This document shows, one piece after another, positions 33,070 through 46,051 of a DNA stretch of 64,000 nucleotides. The notes below the pieces were generated by a model. That model was given only the letters and a program-made list of their open reading frames with translations, did no database searches and was not told where the DNA came from. The translations under genes were made by a program, and so were the position numbers. The stretch covers positions 79,376,130 to 79,440,129 of the forward strand of contig JAHLJT010008756.1 in the NCBI GenBank assembly GCA_031308135.1, given 5' to 3'. Positions within the stretch are counted from its first letter, which is position 1; each line of letters begins with the position of its first letter. The stretch comes from Acheta domesticus (taxonomy: Eukaryota > Arthropoda > Insecta > Orthoptera > Gryllidae).

Positions 33070-34502
33070 TAAGTACAAAAGAATAGTTTTGGACACTGTC
33101 ACAATAAAGAGACTTAATCTTCATCGCGGTCCATTGCCATTTTTAACTTTTCTTCCATATACTGTAATAAAAGCTGGTAAATGATTGGAATCAACAACGC
33201 GTTACTGAGTTTACGGATGTTGATTCCGTGTTTAAAATTCATTTGAGAAGTGTGTTCGCACACCCGTCAGTATTAATATCTTGCCATCTCAAAGACGGCT
33301 GAGATTAGTACAGGAGGAGAGGGGATGCATACAATTTTTTACCCGAAAATCGGGATGATCTCTATTTGTCCATACATATACATACATATTGTCTGTGGGT
33401 CCGCCCGTGTCCGCACGGACGGACGTATATACGTATGTATGTATGTGTGCATGAATGCGTGTATCTGTGGACGGATAGATAGAAGTAAGTTTCACGCATA
33501 ACTCGATCAGATTAGGAACTTTTGAGTTGAAACTTGGTAAATATGTAAGAAAAAAGATTTTGTTGTGTCATTCCGAAAATTAGATATATTAATTTTGGAG
33601 GGCACTGTATATGAAGCAAAAATGTGAGTTTTACACTCACCCTAATGTCGTGATTTTGCTTTAAATGGAAGGTAGTGGATCCTAGATGTGTTTTCTCTTA
33701 CTCTTATTAATCGATTTTTAGAGGAAAGCCTTCATTTTAATAACATCTTGGAATTCATAGAATATTTTCAAATTCAACTGCCGTCATTTGTTCATTATTT
33801 CATTGCGTCAATTGCAATCGATCTATTGAAAGCATTCGATGTTTCGTCTTCGAGAAAACCTGAGAAAGGATATTGCCAGCGGTCTCAAAGCTGACATTTT
33901 TCTCAAGTTTGAAGAGTGTTTTTAAATGCAAATATTAGTGAGTTCATATAAACGCAGCAATCGTCTGACTCATATGTCCATTCACAAAAAAACATAGTTA
34001 CGTGTGGTGTATTAAGTTTTTAATTTACTGTGGAGAATAGAAGTCCTTTGCCGTAATAGTTCCCTACAACATACATGTTCAGATCTTGGTAAATATAAAG
34101 CGTTTCAATTACACGTTCAAATATAATGTTTAACTCTGTCCGCGGTGAATAATGATTGTATTGTTCTAAAACTTGTAAACATGCCCTCATTTTACTAGTC
34201 TTCCAGAATAAATACTGAATGACATGAAACAATGATGTTTTTATGTTTTCCATTTTCCGTAAACATGTTCAACTTTTGTAACTTTCCTACAGCTCTTCTT
34301 TTAGTTCAATGTGATCGAAAGCGTTCAGCTATTTCGAATAATTTCTGCATCTACAATGTTAGATTCAGTTCTTTGTTAATACAATTTCTCTCACAATTGA
34401 ATGATGGTATGCCGAACAAGATCAACCCACAAAATTTTAAAACTAAGCAATGGAATTCTCTAGAGAACTGAGTACAATTCCTTTGATTAATATATTAGAG
34501 CT
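33070..34502. other. Intron 1, mostly featureless
   Basis: AT-rich except for the palindrome at 33371-33445. Confidence 0.5.
33371..33445. other. Imperfect palindrome with GC hairpin inside (CATA)n arms
   Basis: GTCCGCCCGTG (33399-33409) pairs with CACGGACGGAC (33414-33424) at 10 of 11 positions around a 4-base loop. CATACATATACATAC at the left and GTATGTATGTATG at the right add an outer stem. Confidence 0.6.
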
Positions 34503-34928
34503 TCTGGGCACATCAGCTGTTGTCATTAGTGCCGAAAGTGTAGTGAATGTTTTACCGCGAGAGATGGTGGTGGTGGTGATTGTACCTCGCTGGCTGTCAA
34601 GGGCTGACCTACATGTCAGCTTGCGGAGCTTTCCCCAACCAATTAGCGTGTGTATTTAAGAAAAGGATGAGGATTGGTCGAAGAGAGGTAAGAAAAAGCG
34701 CGCGCGATCCGTGCTCCGTTTGTTTGCGTTGTACTCCATTATTCGCTTGATATTGATCGCAGAAACCACGGAAAACTGCCGATCACAGCAGCCAGCCACT
34801 GAAATTCTCTACCAGACAACGGCTAGCTTCTACTTAGCTGTGAAGCTACTGTCGAAAATCCTACCACCTTCGGACCTCCCTGTCACAGGCACAGTAGTGA
34901 CATCAATTGATGCCCTGAGCTACCTATG
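34503..34928 (-). mobile_element. SINE copy
   Basis: Read on the minus strand it starts with an A-box-like TAGCTCAGGGC near 34920, then ATGTCACTACTGTG, GGTAGGATTTTCGACAGTAG, CAGTTTTCCGTGGTTTCTGC, GCGCGCGCTTTTT and a 3' part ATGACAACAGCTGATGTGCCC. The B box is degraded. Confidence 0.6.
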
Positions 34929-35016
34929 CCGGTCAATTTCTTTGATTTTCACAATGTATCATAGATGTGTTTGCGTTGTCCTAATGTTTAGAACCAGAAA
35001 GCAATATTACTATTCT

Positions 35017-35491
35017 TATTACTTGTTCACTTTACATTTGCAGACGGCGGAATTAGGAACTAATGTTGTTTTGAAAGTGAAGGCCCGAACACACAACCGA
35101 GAATACACGAATGACTCCGATGTCAATCAGCACCAATCAGCTGTCTCCGAAGGCAGCACAAGCGCTACGGACACAGCTGACGAATTATGCCTTTCTGACA
35201 GTGAGCTGGAGTCGCGCCCTTAAATGATTAAGATAATATACAATAAAATAGATCACACCACACGCTATTCACAACATTCACGTACAATATTTTTATTTCT
35301 TCTTTGCACTTATCCACTGCTTAATGGTTATGTTCTTGCCCCGCTGGGGTTGTGTGTGCTGCTCACCGCCATCTATATTATATTAAACGGTCAGTACATA
35401 CTGCAGACGCGCGTTTCTCATTCAGTCGGCGGTGACTTCACGTAAACAGATCGCAGCGCTCCGTCTGCAAATGTAAAGTGAACGAGTAATA
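35017..35491. mobile_element. TA-flanked MITE, copy B (475 bp)
   Basis: It has the same terminal repeats and interior as the copy at 15450-16056, in the same orientation, but is about 130 bp shorter through internal length differences. The left end reads TTACTTGTTCACTTTACAT and the right end is its complement with one or two changes. It lies in intron 1 of the dehydrogenase gene. Confidence 0.75.
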
Positions 35492-38339
35492 CATTAATAA
35501 ACTGCAGAAAATGATCCATGATAAATCACATTTTTCATAGTTTAATCAATGAAATCTGAGTGTGAATATACATCCAACATATAACTTATTATTCACATGA
35601 ATCCCTACTGCTCAAAATTTTAATATCCCAATTTTACAAACAACTTTTTCAAACATTTTTACTCTTGTGACTTGGATGTTTTCTACACAACTTAATTCTA
35701 TTGAAGATGGTTAAATGATAAACTGCACTTTTCATGAAACTTGTAGTAATTGTCGAGTATTAACACTAAGAGGAGGAAAAATTTCTGTATGCTGCGCATA
35801 CTCACTAGTTTTGTCATTCCTTTTGCACAGCTATTAATCTCTTCAATGACATCCAATTCGTAGCCAAATGCACACTAACTTTTCTTCAATTGAAACAACA
35901 TGTTAAAATGTTTTTTCTTAATTTATATTTATTGATCAACATGTAGAAATACCTTACAGTAACGATTAATATAATTTTAATTAATACAAATATTATATTG
36001 TGTAATTCAAGAAGACAACAATTTGTAGACGAATAGATTTTTCGAACTGGTTTTTCGCCTTCGTATCGGTTCTGAATTTGAATATCTCAAAACACGGCTA
36101 TTAGCAAAATGTAAAACAATGAATAAAATGGACTTAAGTGCAGTGATAATTGTGCCTCATTTATTTGGTCTCCAAACCCGACTTTTTAACCTCGGATTAT
36201 ATAATCGCTCTTCGTTAATTTCACTGAGTTCTGAATTTTCTTTCGCCTGCGGACATTTTCGAAGTCTACATCGCTTCACCGATGCATGAAACCCGGCTAA
36301 TGAAGCAAATCACAATTAATTATTATGAAAAATAGATTTGCGAATATCCAGCGCAGGTATATTATTTAAAATTTCAACAAGGTATTTCATTTTGCTTTTG
36401 AACAGGATGACATTCGTACATCACTACAAAGCATACGTGTTTTTATAAATTTTCGCACAAACACGAAGGGGATTTTGTTCGATATTAGAAAACGAGCTAA
36501 ATGTGTCTGGGGCATTAGACTGATTTTAAAATATTTTCATCGTATGTTGGAGATGTCTACTGTATAAGTTCTAAATAAAAAGGAAATTTACACGCACAAA
36601 TGTCTGTTTTTTTATTCTCGAACGTAGTACGAAAAATATTTATTAAGAATTTAATATTGAATTATAGAAATATTACAAAAATTGTGTAATCACAACTCTT
36701 TTTCTCGACTGTTCTTTCGAGCTTCCAGAATAGGTACTTAAAGACCTAATCGGAACATTTCCAAAAAAGTTGTTATGAAGGGTATATACAGTTAGTGTGG
36801 TATCAGGAGGCTTATTACACAAAGTACATTTGTAAGCTCCTGTATTCTAAAACGTAACATTCCATTCTTACATATTTGTATTAGAATACAATTTCGTAGT
36901 TCTAATTAACTTACAAAATAAGATTTTTCCATTTGCATTACAATATACGTTACATTAAAAAAGTTACCGTACAAAACCATAACACAGTGCTACAATCACT
37001 GACGAAGATCCCTTTCCTTACGAGTTAACGACGTCCTTTCATCGTCTGGATGCCGTGGGCCGCCTCGTTGGCAATCCCCGTGGGCGCTCCCTTGGCAAGG
37101 CGTTGGCGATTTCAAATGAAAGTTTCGAATGATGACAGCGAGAGAAACCATCTTTATTATCAATTCTACATTTTATTCTCGTTTTGGCAATGTGCTGTTT
37201 CTATAGGTAATATAATGAACAACTTTGTTGTCATAAATATTTAGTTTCCGTCGTTGGTCTCGTAAATGAGTTGTAGTTCTTGATATTGTTATTATCACGT
37301 TCAAAAATACCCCAACAACTAATAACTTGCCTTCATATCGAAGACACATTAATACAGAAAATCTAGTAGAAAGCTCCATAAAATACATCTCATTACTAAG
37401 CAAAGGAAAGAACGTAACTTACAGTTAAAACCTTTTATTGAAATATTTGGGTAAGGGGACTTATGTTCTCATCATCACCTCAAAATCGAATCTTCAATAA
37501 GTATTTGAAAACATTCGAAGACGAAGTGTATTTTTGAAAACTCACTGACATAAGTACATTTTCAAAAAACATGAACGTTTCCTCACATAATTAGCTTTAA
37601 ATATTGACATTCTTATGAATCATGACCCAAGGATTATCTTTATTCGGAAAGGTAGTAAATTTAATTCACAGCGTTCCACTCAGTGCCTTGTTACCCGTCC
37701 AAAAATGTTTTTCTAGTGTTTTTTAAAAATACCGTTTTTAGGCAGATACATTGATCTAAAGTAGCTGCCTAAAAACGACGCCAATCTATTTACGTTACTG
37801 AGAGGAGTCAAATGAGCTATTGATGATCTCCGTTGTTACCATAAGTCGCTAAACGCATGTTTCACTTGCCTGAAAAACGCAAAAACACACGGTTTTGGAG
37901 AAATTTCTTAGAATCTTCGGTATGGATCAGCATAGAAACCATCAGTTCACCACCAACACATGTCGTATGACATTTTACTTTCCCCGATGGATGGACCGGA
38001 AAGGGTCTAAGCGCGAGTGAGGCACGGGCAGACGAAGGGACGGGCGAAGGGACGGCCAAAGGAAGGGCCAGATGTAGGGACGGACAGACGCTTCTTACTC
38101 GAATACCCCAATTCATTGATCTGTAATATACGAACGAATCTGATAACTACCGAGAGGCAAGCAAGTGCTGTGGCTCCTATAATAGCTCATAATTTCAAAG
38201 AAGTAGTGCATCATAAATCCAATATTTTAAAGGTGCTCAAAATGAAACAACTTCCGGAAACCATAGATGAAGACCGGTCGAACCACAAAAGAAAGAATTG
38301 CCTCATAATTAAAGGCGCAGAAAATGACGTTATCAACCA
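35492..38339. other. Intron 1, AT-rich, no gene
   Basis: No repeats with partners in this window except short GGGACGG-type runs at 38035-38090; short ORFs only. Confidence 0.5.
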
Positions 38340-38640
38340 TGAGTAAGTGGGTCGGAGACCTTCGCCAGACAAGAGGTCACCATTGCGTCGCGCAGTCGGT
38401 CACGCAGAGAGCAACGCACCTCAAGATGCCCCAACAAGGAAGCGAGCAGCCGAGATTCCTCGGAGCAGCATCGCTACTTCTCACCTCTTATCTTATCGCA
38501 GCGCGACGGCTGCGGAACGAGCGCCGGAGCAAGAGAAGAGCAGAGCTGGAACAGGAGAGGCGGAAGGGCGCATGCGCTTTTGCGCTGAGATAGGCCAGCG
38601 CGGCGCAGGGCCACGCGGCCCTGGAGGAAAGGCAAAGAGG
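38340..38640. promoter_or_regulatory. CpG-rich island with tandem GATA site in intron 1
   Basis: The block is GC- and CpG-rich against AT-rich surroundings and contains TATCTTATC (38489-38497), a double GATA-factor site GATAAGATA on the minus strand. Two more copies of this 9-mer lie in a second island at 44.9 kb. An intronic enhancer or an unannotated promoter is possible; no coding sequence is recognised. Confidence 0.3.
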
Positions 38641-39110
38641 ATACCCATAGAGGGGGAGGGGAGAGAGATTAATTGGGAATAAAGCGACAGAGAGAGAAAA
38701 GAGAAGAGATAGGTGGTAACAGAGAGATAGGCAAGAGATGGAATGGGAAAGATGTAAAGAGAAGGAAAGGAAGGAGGTAGGGAATGGAGGAGGGAGGGAG
38801 TGGAGGAGGGAGGAAGTGGATGAAACAAGAATTGGAGGAGAGAGCGTAAAAGGAGGAGACGAGGAGAGGAAGAAAGAGGGAGAAGGGGAGAGGGATATAG
38901 AAAGAGAGAGACACCAAGAAACAAGAACACAGAGTGAGTTAGAGTCAATGGGAAAACACAAGAGAGGGAGGAGGAGAGCTAAGAAAAGCGGCAGCGATGA
39001 AGGGGTTGAGAGAAAGAAGGGAACGGAGGAAGAGGCTGTATCCGGAGGAAGAGGCTGTATTCGAAGGAGAGGATATTGTAAATGGAAGGGGGAGGAATAG
39101 TGGACGACAC
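38640..39110. repeat. Purine-rich (GA/GGA) low-complexity tract
   Basis: About 470 bp of nearly pure purine plus strand (GGAGG, GAGAGA, AAAGAGG motifs). Overlapping Ser/Leu/Pro- or Arg/Glu-rich ORFs are artefacts. Confidence 0.85.
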
Positions 39111-39539
39111 AAGGCAGAAGGGCTTTTTCGAGGAAGGCTTAGGGTAACGTGAGTATGGTGGGGAGTGTGCAACATTAACGTGGAGCGGGATTAGAATGCG
39201 TCTGGGTTGGATACGACGAGGCTGAGCAGGATAGTTGCAGGGCCGGGACGCGAAATGCAGTATACGAGAAGAGAAAATGTAATGTGAAAAGAAGGAGAGG
39301 ACGGGGAATAATGGGAATAAAAGGTTTGTCTTAAATCTAAAGGAAAAATAATATTTAGCTATTTACTATAAACTGAAAGAATTAGGATTATCTGAAAATG
39401 TGGAATTGTCAAAGAAATCATGCTTTGCATTACAATTTCTGTGTAAACGTGCCGTGGAAACAGTTGTATTGCGGCCATTTCACGTGATCTGCAAATTGGG
39501 GGTAATACCGGAATGTTTCATTCTTCCGTCTGTTCATTC

Positions 39540-39980
39540 ATTAACATCACCTCAGACCCACCGCCACAGATGGCGCTCGTCCGTAAGCTTGCACGGCGAG
39601 AGAATCGGGAATGCGAAACCTTGCAGGAGGATGGATTTCGGCCATGATACTAGGTCCAATCGCCCGCAGACAGGATCGTTGGATTTGGAGGGGGGTAGGG
39701 TGTTTGCGGACAGTGCTCGGGTGCGAGCGAGGCCGTGGGCGCTGGGAACTGCCGGGGCGGGACGAAGCGGGGCGATGGAGAAGACCGGGGCAGGGAAGGG
39801 CAGGGCAGGGCAAGGCGGGACGGCCGTGACCACGACAAGGCCAGCGGCGCCGGCTGTGGTCGCCGGACGCTCAACAGCTAAAGCGCCGCTGTCACCTGCG
39901 CCGGGCCGCTTGCTGCCCGTCAGCAAATAGCGTCCCTCCTCTGCTGGTGTCTCGCAAGGTTTCCATCTCGGCCGCATTTA
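39540..39980. other. GC-rich block, intron 1
   Basis: A CpG-rich segment with GGGCAGGGCAGG repeats near 39795-39820 is open in several frames. No protein family is recognised in any frame. It may be a CpG island or an undetected exon. Confidence 0.3.
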
Positions 39981-42555
39981 GATCTGAGCCATATTGCTGG
40001 AAAGCGCTGCTGGCTGCGTCGTATCTTGAACTGCATGAATTTGTCGTATTTTGAACTGCAGCGAAAATGTCTCTCTGATATTTTCAACTCATTCTATATT
40101 TATATTTCACGGAAATTTCTTTCATCTCAATATAGGAGAGAAGATCGTAAACCCGAGAAATGAGAAATTTGCGTAACAATTTGCGTACTAAATATTTTAC
40201 GCGAAGTGTGGAGATGAAAATTAGCAATACGCAGTCTGGTATTGATTTAGCTTCGAAGAAAGCGGCGACATTATGGCCGAGACGTCAGCCACGACGCGGC
40301 AAACGTAGCTTCCCTTGAACTGCTGAGAGCAAATTGACAACGCACAACCATCCTTCGTCTTGTTACGATTTCAGTTAACAACTTAGGTGTCACATATTAG
40401 CTTTACTACATTTATAAGAGAACAATAAAATTTTAATTATTTAAACTTTTTTTTAATGTTTCTATTAAAAACATGATTGGTAAGATATTTATGATGAACT
40501 TACAATTGGTTAAGCATTCGTTTCTGTTTGAGGGAAATTTCCTTTGGATAGCACTAAAAATTCTAGTAATTCTAAACTTTCAGCAAAAAACCAGATACAA
40601 TATGTGAAAGAAGATTACATTTACTATTTCAGATTCAATGTGAAGTTTCTTGAAGAGAACTCCGGAAGTTCTTTCAGAGTATACTCCAACAAATTGAAAA
40701 CTGATAGTATATTTTCAACGAGAGAGTTTGCGTTGTTAGATGCGATAATTGCAACTCGGGGGAAAATATTAATTTAGAAAGTAAATATTATTAGATGTTA
40801 AAATACGAGATTCGAGTATGATCCATCCAGGTCATCAGGCCGACTGGATGAGAAAATTATTTCAATCAATAATTAAATTTTTCTCTACTTTCATAACCTT
40901 TATTGTGTCTTTTTATATCTCCTTAATTTTGATCACCTCGTTTAAACTTACATTTTTATTCTGAAACGTTCATAAACTTATCATAATTGCTAAATCTGCT
41001 TTGCAATTTAAGTTTGGTTATCTCCGAGTCAGATCATTCAAATATTCGCGCGTATACTCTACTAAGTGAACTTGTGAAACTGACACCACAATCACATTTT
41101 AAATTATTTTCTTTTTTGTGAATTGATATTTTTTCATCTTTCCCTTCGAAATGTATCATTGACCAATGACGCATTTATTAAATTAGTTTAAAATAATTTC
41201 TTTCATATCGTCTGGTAAGTACACTCCAACCCGTGGAATTGTATCTCCCAGAAACGATAATAATAACATCCGTAAGAGTTTCGTTGTTTTGATTCATCGG
41301 AAGGAGTAACATCATTCTTAATAGAGTTTAAATTTCTACCTGATTAACATCTATTTTTTTTATTTTAACGTGAATGTTTCCTTCATTCCGTTTCCAACAC
41401 AACTTCCGTGTTGTGATAACTAGACAACGGAAAAATATATAGTACGAAACATCAAAATATGTTCATAATTATATAATGAAAACAGTAAGAATATGTAGTA
41501 AATATGTAAAATCAAAATATGTACAATGTACGTAACATGTTATATTAAAATTCACTAATTATAAAACACTTTTACATAATAAAATATTACATTTATAAAA
41601 ACATTCCTAAACAAATTTTAAAAATAATGTAATCGTCTTAATAATGATTTAGGGAGTACAAGTTGATGCACGCCTAGCACCATCCAACTTTTCCGTCAGT
41701 AGTAGAAGCTGCATCTACTGTTTTCCAGGTCCTTAGTTTTGCACACTGGCTAGATACGATAAATATATTAACATTATTTATCGTATACACTGGCGATATC
41801 TACGATCAGTAAAGAACTCTCACTGATGGAAAATGTTTCTCATATTAAGGTTAAATGTGACAATCCGCGGCGTCAGTAATACTTTTCGCACCAAAAGGTA
41901 AAAATGATCGCAGTCGCTGACGCGCACTTTCCGCCAGTGAGATAACTCACGCTGGCGCGCCGCCGCCGTGAGAACATCACACATCTTCATATAGGGTACC
42001 TGGAGTAATTCGTAGATACCACGCAGTAATTATGTAGGTAAAAAACCAGATTTTATTGAAAAGATTTCTTTTCATAAAAAAATTAAAATGAAGAAAATTC
42101 ATCGAATAAAACGTATTTTGTGAAAATACCAAAATATGTAAAATACTTAATTTATTACTGAATATATAAAAACATGTAATGAAAAAATTGGATATTGTGT
42201 TAGGACGGCGACGATTCACGAAGATTACAAATATGAAATCTGTAAGTAGAAAGGCAAAAAATATGCAATTTCTTAAGCATCTAGTGATAACCCAGGCAAG
42301 TGCGATAACACAAGCAGTGGTATGATTAGGCAGGGTGAGAACTGAGGAGAGAGAGACAGAGTAAGCGAAAGGAAACAGCTTCTAGGCGAAAGGACTGTTT
42401 CCGGAACCCGACCCTGCGTCTTGGACACGCCTCGGCACTTACTTGCCCGTCCATACCCAACCCCGCCCAGCCCTCGCCTCTCTAGCGAAAGGGAAGGAAC
42501 CCGCCGACGGTCAGCCCAACCTCCATCCCTCCATGCCCTAGGGCCACCCTAGGCG
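39981..42555. other. Intron 1, AT-rich, no gene
   Basis: Unremarkable except for the hairpin at 41754 and a GC-richer patch at 41905-41985. Confidence 0.5.
41754..41786. other. Perfect 12-bp AT hairpin
   Basis: ATACGATAAATA (41754-41765) pairs with 41775-41786 around a 9-base loop. Both sides carry ACACTGGC direct repeats. Origin unknown. Confidence 0.6.
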
Positions 42556-42659
42556 ATGTCACCCCCGCTCCACATCAACCCCGTCCGCCTCGTCCCACCC
42601 CAAAACGCCCCTTCCTGTCTCGTCCTGTCCCGTCTCTTTCCCTCTTATCCCGCTTCTTC

Positions 42660-42835
42660 CCGACTTGACTTGCCCCTTTCCGTCACGACCTGCCCCTTTT
42701 CGTCTCAACCTGCCCCTTTCCGTCTCTATCTCTCCCTTTTCGTCTCGATTTCCCTCTTACCATCTCGATCTGCCCCTTTCCATCTCGATCTCCCCCTTTC
42801 CGTCTCGATCTGCCCCTTTGCGTCTCACCACGTCT
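42660..42835. repeat. 21-bp pyrimidine-rich minisatellite, about 8 units
   Basis: The unit approximates CTGCCCCTTTCCGTCTCGAT, with substitutions in each copy. It causes Pro/Ser/Leu ORFs of 180 to 220 codons that I reject. Confidence 0.85.
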
Positions 42836-42885
42836 TTTTCCTTCTCGTCGCGACCCGTCTCATCCTGTCTCATCCCATCCGGTCC

Positions 42886-42995
42886 TGTCACGCCCCTTCC
42901 CGTCCCGTCACGCCCCTTCCCGTCCCGTCACGCTCCTTCCCTTCCCGTCACGAACCTTCCCTTCCCGTCACGCGCCTTCCCTTCCCGTCACGCTC
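42886..42995. repeat. 20-bp minisatellite, about 5-6 units
   Basis: The unit approximates CGTCACGCCCCTTCCCGTCC. It follows the 21-bp array after about 50 bp and shares its CCCCTTNCCGTC core, so the two arrays are likely related. Confidence 0.85.
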
Positions 42996-42999
42996 ACCT

Positions 43000-43610
43000 C
43001 CTTCCGAATTATACGAATTCTGTCTTCTCTCCTTCCCTTGGTCCTCCCCAGCCTCACGCCGCCCCACCCCTCCCTCTTCCCAGGCTCCGTCACATTAACC
43101 GCCGCAACCATAATCCGGTCCTAGCTCTCCCGTGCTCCTCACAATCCGTCTCATCCCGTCCCCTCTCTTCCCTTCTCCGCCCCTTTCCTACCTATAAAAT
43201 AATTCTATTAAATCTTATATTCTCACCCCCATCTCCGTCGTGCCCCTCCCATCTTCACAACCCGTCCTATTCCGTTCCCGCCGTCCACGCTTCCACCTCC
43301 ACGACTCCGTCTTCCCGATTCGTCCGGGTTTGAATCACACTCTTCCCCCGACCCCTCTGCCGGCCGGCCGGCTGACGAGGCAGCGAGTGAACCGGCGCCG
43401 TTTCGCGCGAGCGCGGATGGCCCCAGGGCTTGCGGCAGTGGCCGTCGATTGATAGCCACTTCCACTTCCCTCCCTCTGTAATTGATTTGCTTTGCCGATA
43501 CTCCTCCCGCAGCCGCCTGACGCAGGCAGTTCGCGGTCGTGGCAGCGAGGATCCGGAGGAGGATAAGTTTTAGCATTGTGGGTTCTGAAGTACCATTTAG
43601 GACGCTTCAC
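43000..43610. other. C-rich then CpG-rich non-coding block
   Basis: Pyrimidine-rich continuation of the minisatellites, then a CpG-rich segment at 43320-43560. No family recognised in any frame. Confidence 0.4.
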
Positions 43611-43852
43611 TTACGTCTGGAGAATCTGAACCCTTCAGGCGGAAATCATTGAGGACCGATTTTGAATTATGCAGACCTCTGGGCTCAGAAAGCTGTTGTC
43701 CGTCCAACTACAGAATCATTATATTGACTTTTCTCTTACATTAAAGTGTTATATTTTATTGAAGCTCCAATCGCCAACTTTGAAGTTGAATTTTACAGCA
43801 CGATATTATCAGAGAGATAAATTGTTGAAAATCATATTTTATATAACATGAA
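43611..43852 (+). repeat. Left arm of 240-bp inverted pair
   Basis: From TTACGTCTGG through GGAAATCATTGAGGA, GGGCTCAGAAAGCTG and TGTTATATTTTATTGAA to ATATAACAT it matches the reverse complement of 46052-46287 with about 10 percent differences. This may be one end of a 2.68-kb transposon or one of two opposed repeat copies. Confidence 0.75.
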
Positions 43853-44689
43853 AATTCCGGCAAATCTTCGTGTACTATATTCTCTTCTATGAATCTTCAT
43901 TGGAAAGCGTTTTTTCATACACACATCAGTTTTATCGCTTTCTTTTGTTGGCACAATCGGTTGGGCTTCTAGAATGACTCGTTCCTCAGTTCAAGTACTA
44001 CGTTTTTCTCTCATGTACATTAGTATTGTTGTATTTATTCTGGAAATGTTCTTACTTCGTTTTATGTTAACTCTTTCATTTTTCCGTACTCGGTATGATT
44101 ACTCTAGTCTACTCGTAAAAGGAAATTCCTATATATTGGTGATTCACCACTCTCTCTGTTTCAGAAAGCGTATTCTTCTGTACGAGCATTACCCTTTACC
44201 ACATTCTACTTAGATCCTCTGTTGTTCTTTTTTTTCTCAATGCGTCGTCTCACTTCCGTATTTCTTACTTCTTTTGTTTCCCTGCTCTCGTATCTTCCTT
44301 TCAAATTAGTAGCAACCTTTTCTTTTTCTTTTTTTAATTGTTTAAAAAATAATCATTTGTTTAACACTAAGAAATGTCTTGCATTCAAATTATTTTTAAG
44401 TTAAGTTTTCAATAATAAAAAACAATTTTTATGTGCATTTTTCAAAAGCGTGTTGCGCGAGGTCTCACAGGCCGTGTATATGAAGTCATATAGTTCTTCG
44501 GATTCATGCATCCTAAGGTTAGAAGATTTAAATTTTTAGCATATTCTTATACTTTTGTATTATATTGTGGTTACTTGTCGTTTACCCTCTCTCTTCCTTG
44601 TTCCTCCCACCTCGACTCTCCGAACCTTTCAAATCAAACACCATCTCGCTATTTCACCACTTCCGAAAGTAGCCACCAGCTCTCTTTAG

Positions 44690-45010
44690 CTCAGTGACCC
44701 AGCCATTGGCTGCGGCCCTACCTCACACCCAGTCCACCCCTCCCCCTTCCTCACCCTCTCTTCACCACCTCCTCCTCCTCCTCTCCCCTCTCGTCCTTTC
44801 GCGGAAGCGCTCCGTGCGCCGCGCCGAGGCAAATCTCAGCGGCGCGCGGCCGCGAAGCAATCTCCGGGGGCGGATAAGATACAGCCCGCAAAACACTTCA
44901 CGCCGCGGCGAGGCGCGGCGCCGCGCCGCGCCGCGCCGGCTATCTCCCGATAAGATACGGCTGCACTGCGAGGGCTCCGTTTAGGCCAGGGGGATGAGCG
45001 AAGGGACCGC
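44690..45010. promoter_or_regulatory. CpG-rich island with two GATAAGATA sites in intron 1
   Basis: The island contains GATAAGATA at 44873-44881 and 44949-44957, each followed by C(A/G)GC, with a GCCGC-rich run between them. The arrangement of paired GATA sites in a CpG island suggests a regulatory element, or the GC-rich interior of a transposon, since it lies between the inverted arms at 43.6 and 46.3 kb. Confidence 0.3.
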
Positions 45011-45959
45011 CTCGGAACCGCGGAAGCGGGAGGCGTGCCAAGCGGTGGTGCAACTAACTAGGAACATCCGCGTAATGAACACCTCAGGTTTGCTTCAAAA
45101 CTTTACTATGTAAATTGTAATGTTCAACTTGTCAAAACATTAGCTTAAGAATTCTAAAGATGCATGTCGATTATTTTTTAAACTTTCTGTGTTCTTTTAT
45201 GAAGAAGAAAGCGTTGGAAAGTGGAATGAAAAAAGATGCACCAAAAAGCTCTTGCACGAACGAGCGGTGATAAAATATATGAATGCCAAAAAGGTATTTT
45301 TCTCTCCTTTTTGAAAGTATGAAGGCATATTGATATTTTTTATAGAAAGAAGTCCTGTAGGTAACCAAATTTAGATTTGATTGAATGGTTATTTAAAATA
45401 TTTCCAAATGTTGGACGAGATGCTATCGCTGTACGACTCGTTGTTCTACTTCCCAAGAAGATGTAAAAACAGCAAAATGTAGATGTACGTAGTTGGGAGA
45501 TTACCGTTCAATAACATTTGCAGACAATGGTACGCTTAAGTGATGCTGTGGATTTTCCATAGGTTTCATTCATGTTTTAAAGAGTCCTTTATAAATTGTA
45601 ACATTATTTTACGAGAGAAAAACTTACCCACAAAAAGGAGAAGCGTTGTTTCCACGAAAAAGCTTTCGTACTTTTTAAAACAATGTCCATTATCTAACAT
45701 TACTGAATAACGAAGGTACCCACTTGAAGGGGGAAAAATAACGAGAAAATATAAGTAGTAGTAAAATTATTTTGTTCATATATCTTTCAATTACTTAAAT
45801 ATTTCCTCAGTCCTTGTTTTACACCAATTTGTTTGATAATTTAACAAATATACGGAACTAAAGCCTAACACCTCAAAAATTACCCTCTCTTGTTTTGATG
45901 CGAGTAAGGAAACGTGACTAAGAGGGAACAGAGCTCTAAAAGTACGTTCTAAGTATGAA

Positions 45960-45961
<2 letters not shown>

Positions 45962-46009
<48 letters not shown>
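45962..46009. repeat. (CT)24 microsatellite
   Basis: Uninterrupted CT dinucleotides, likely length-variable. Confidence 0.97.
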
Positions 46010-46012
<3 letters not shown>

Positions 46013-46051
46013 GTTAAAAATATGATAACAACATAATGTGTTGCAGTATGT

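Noticed and set aside
38488..39100. Several overlapping ORFs of 80-157 codons on both strands
   Set aside because: They are readings of a purine/pyrimidine low-complexity tract without start context or domains.
39400..39977. 176- and 141-codon ORFs on opposite strands
   Set aside because: Stop-poor GC-rich sequence; both strands open, no family recognised.
42556..43333. Two overlapping 180- and 222-codon ORFs
   Set aside because: Pro/Ser/Leu repeats produced by the 21- and 20-bp minisatellites in two frames at once.
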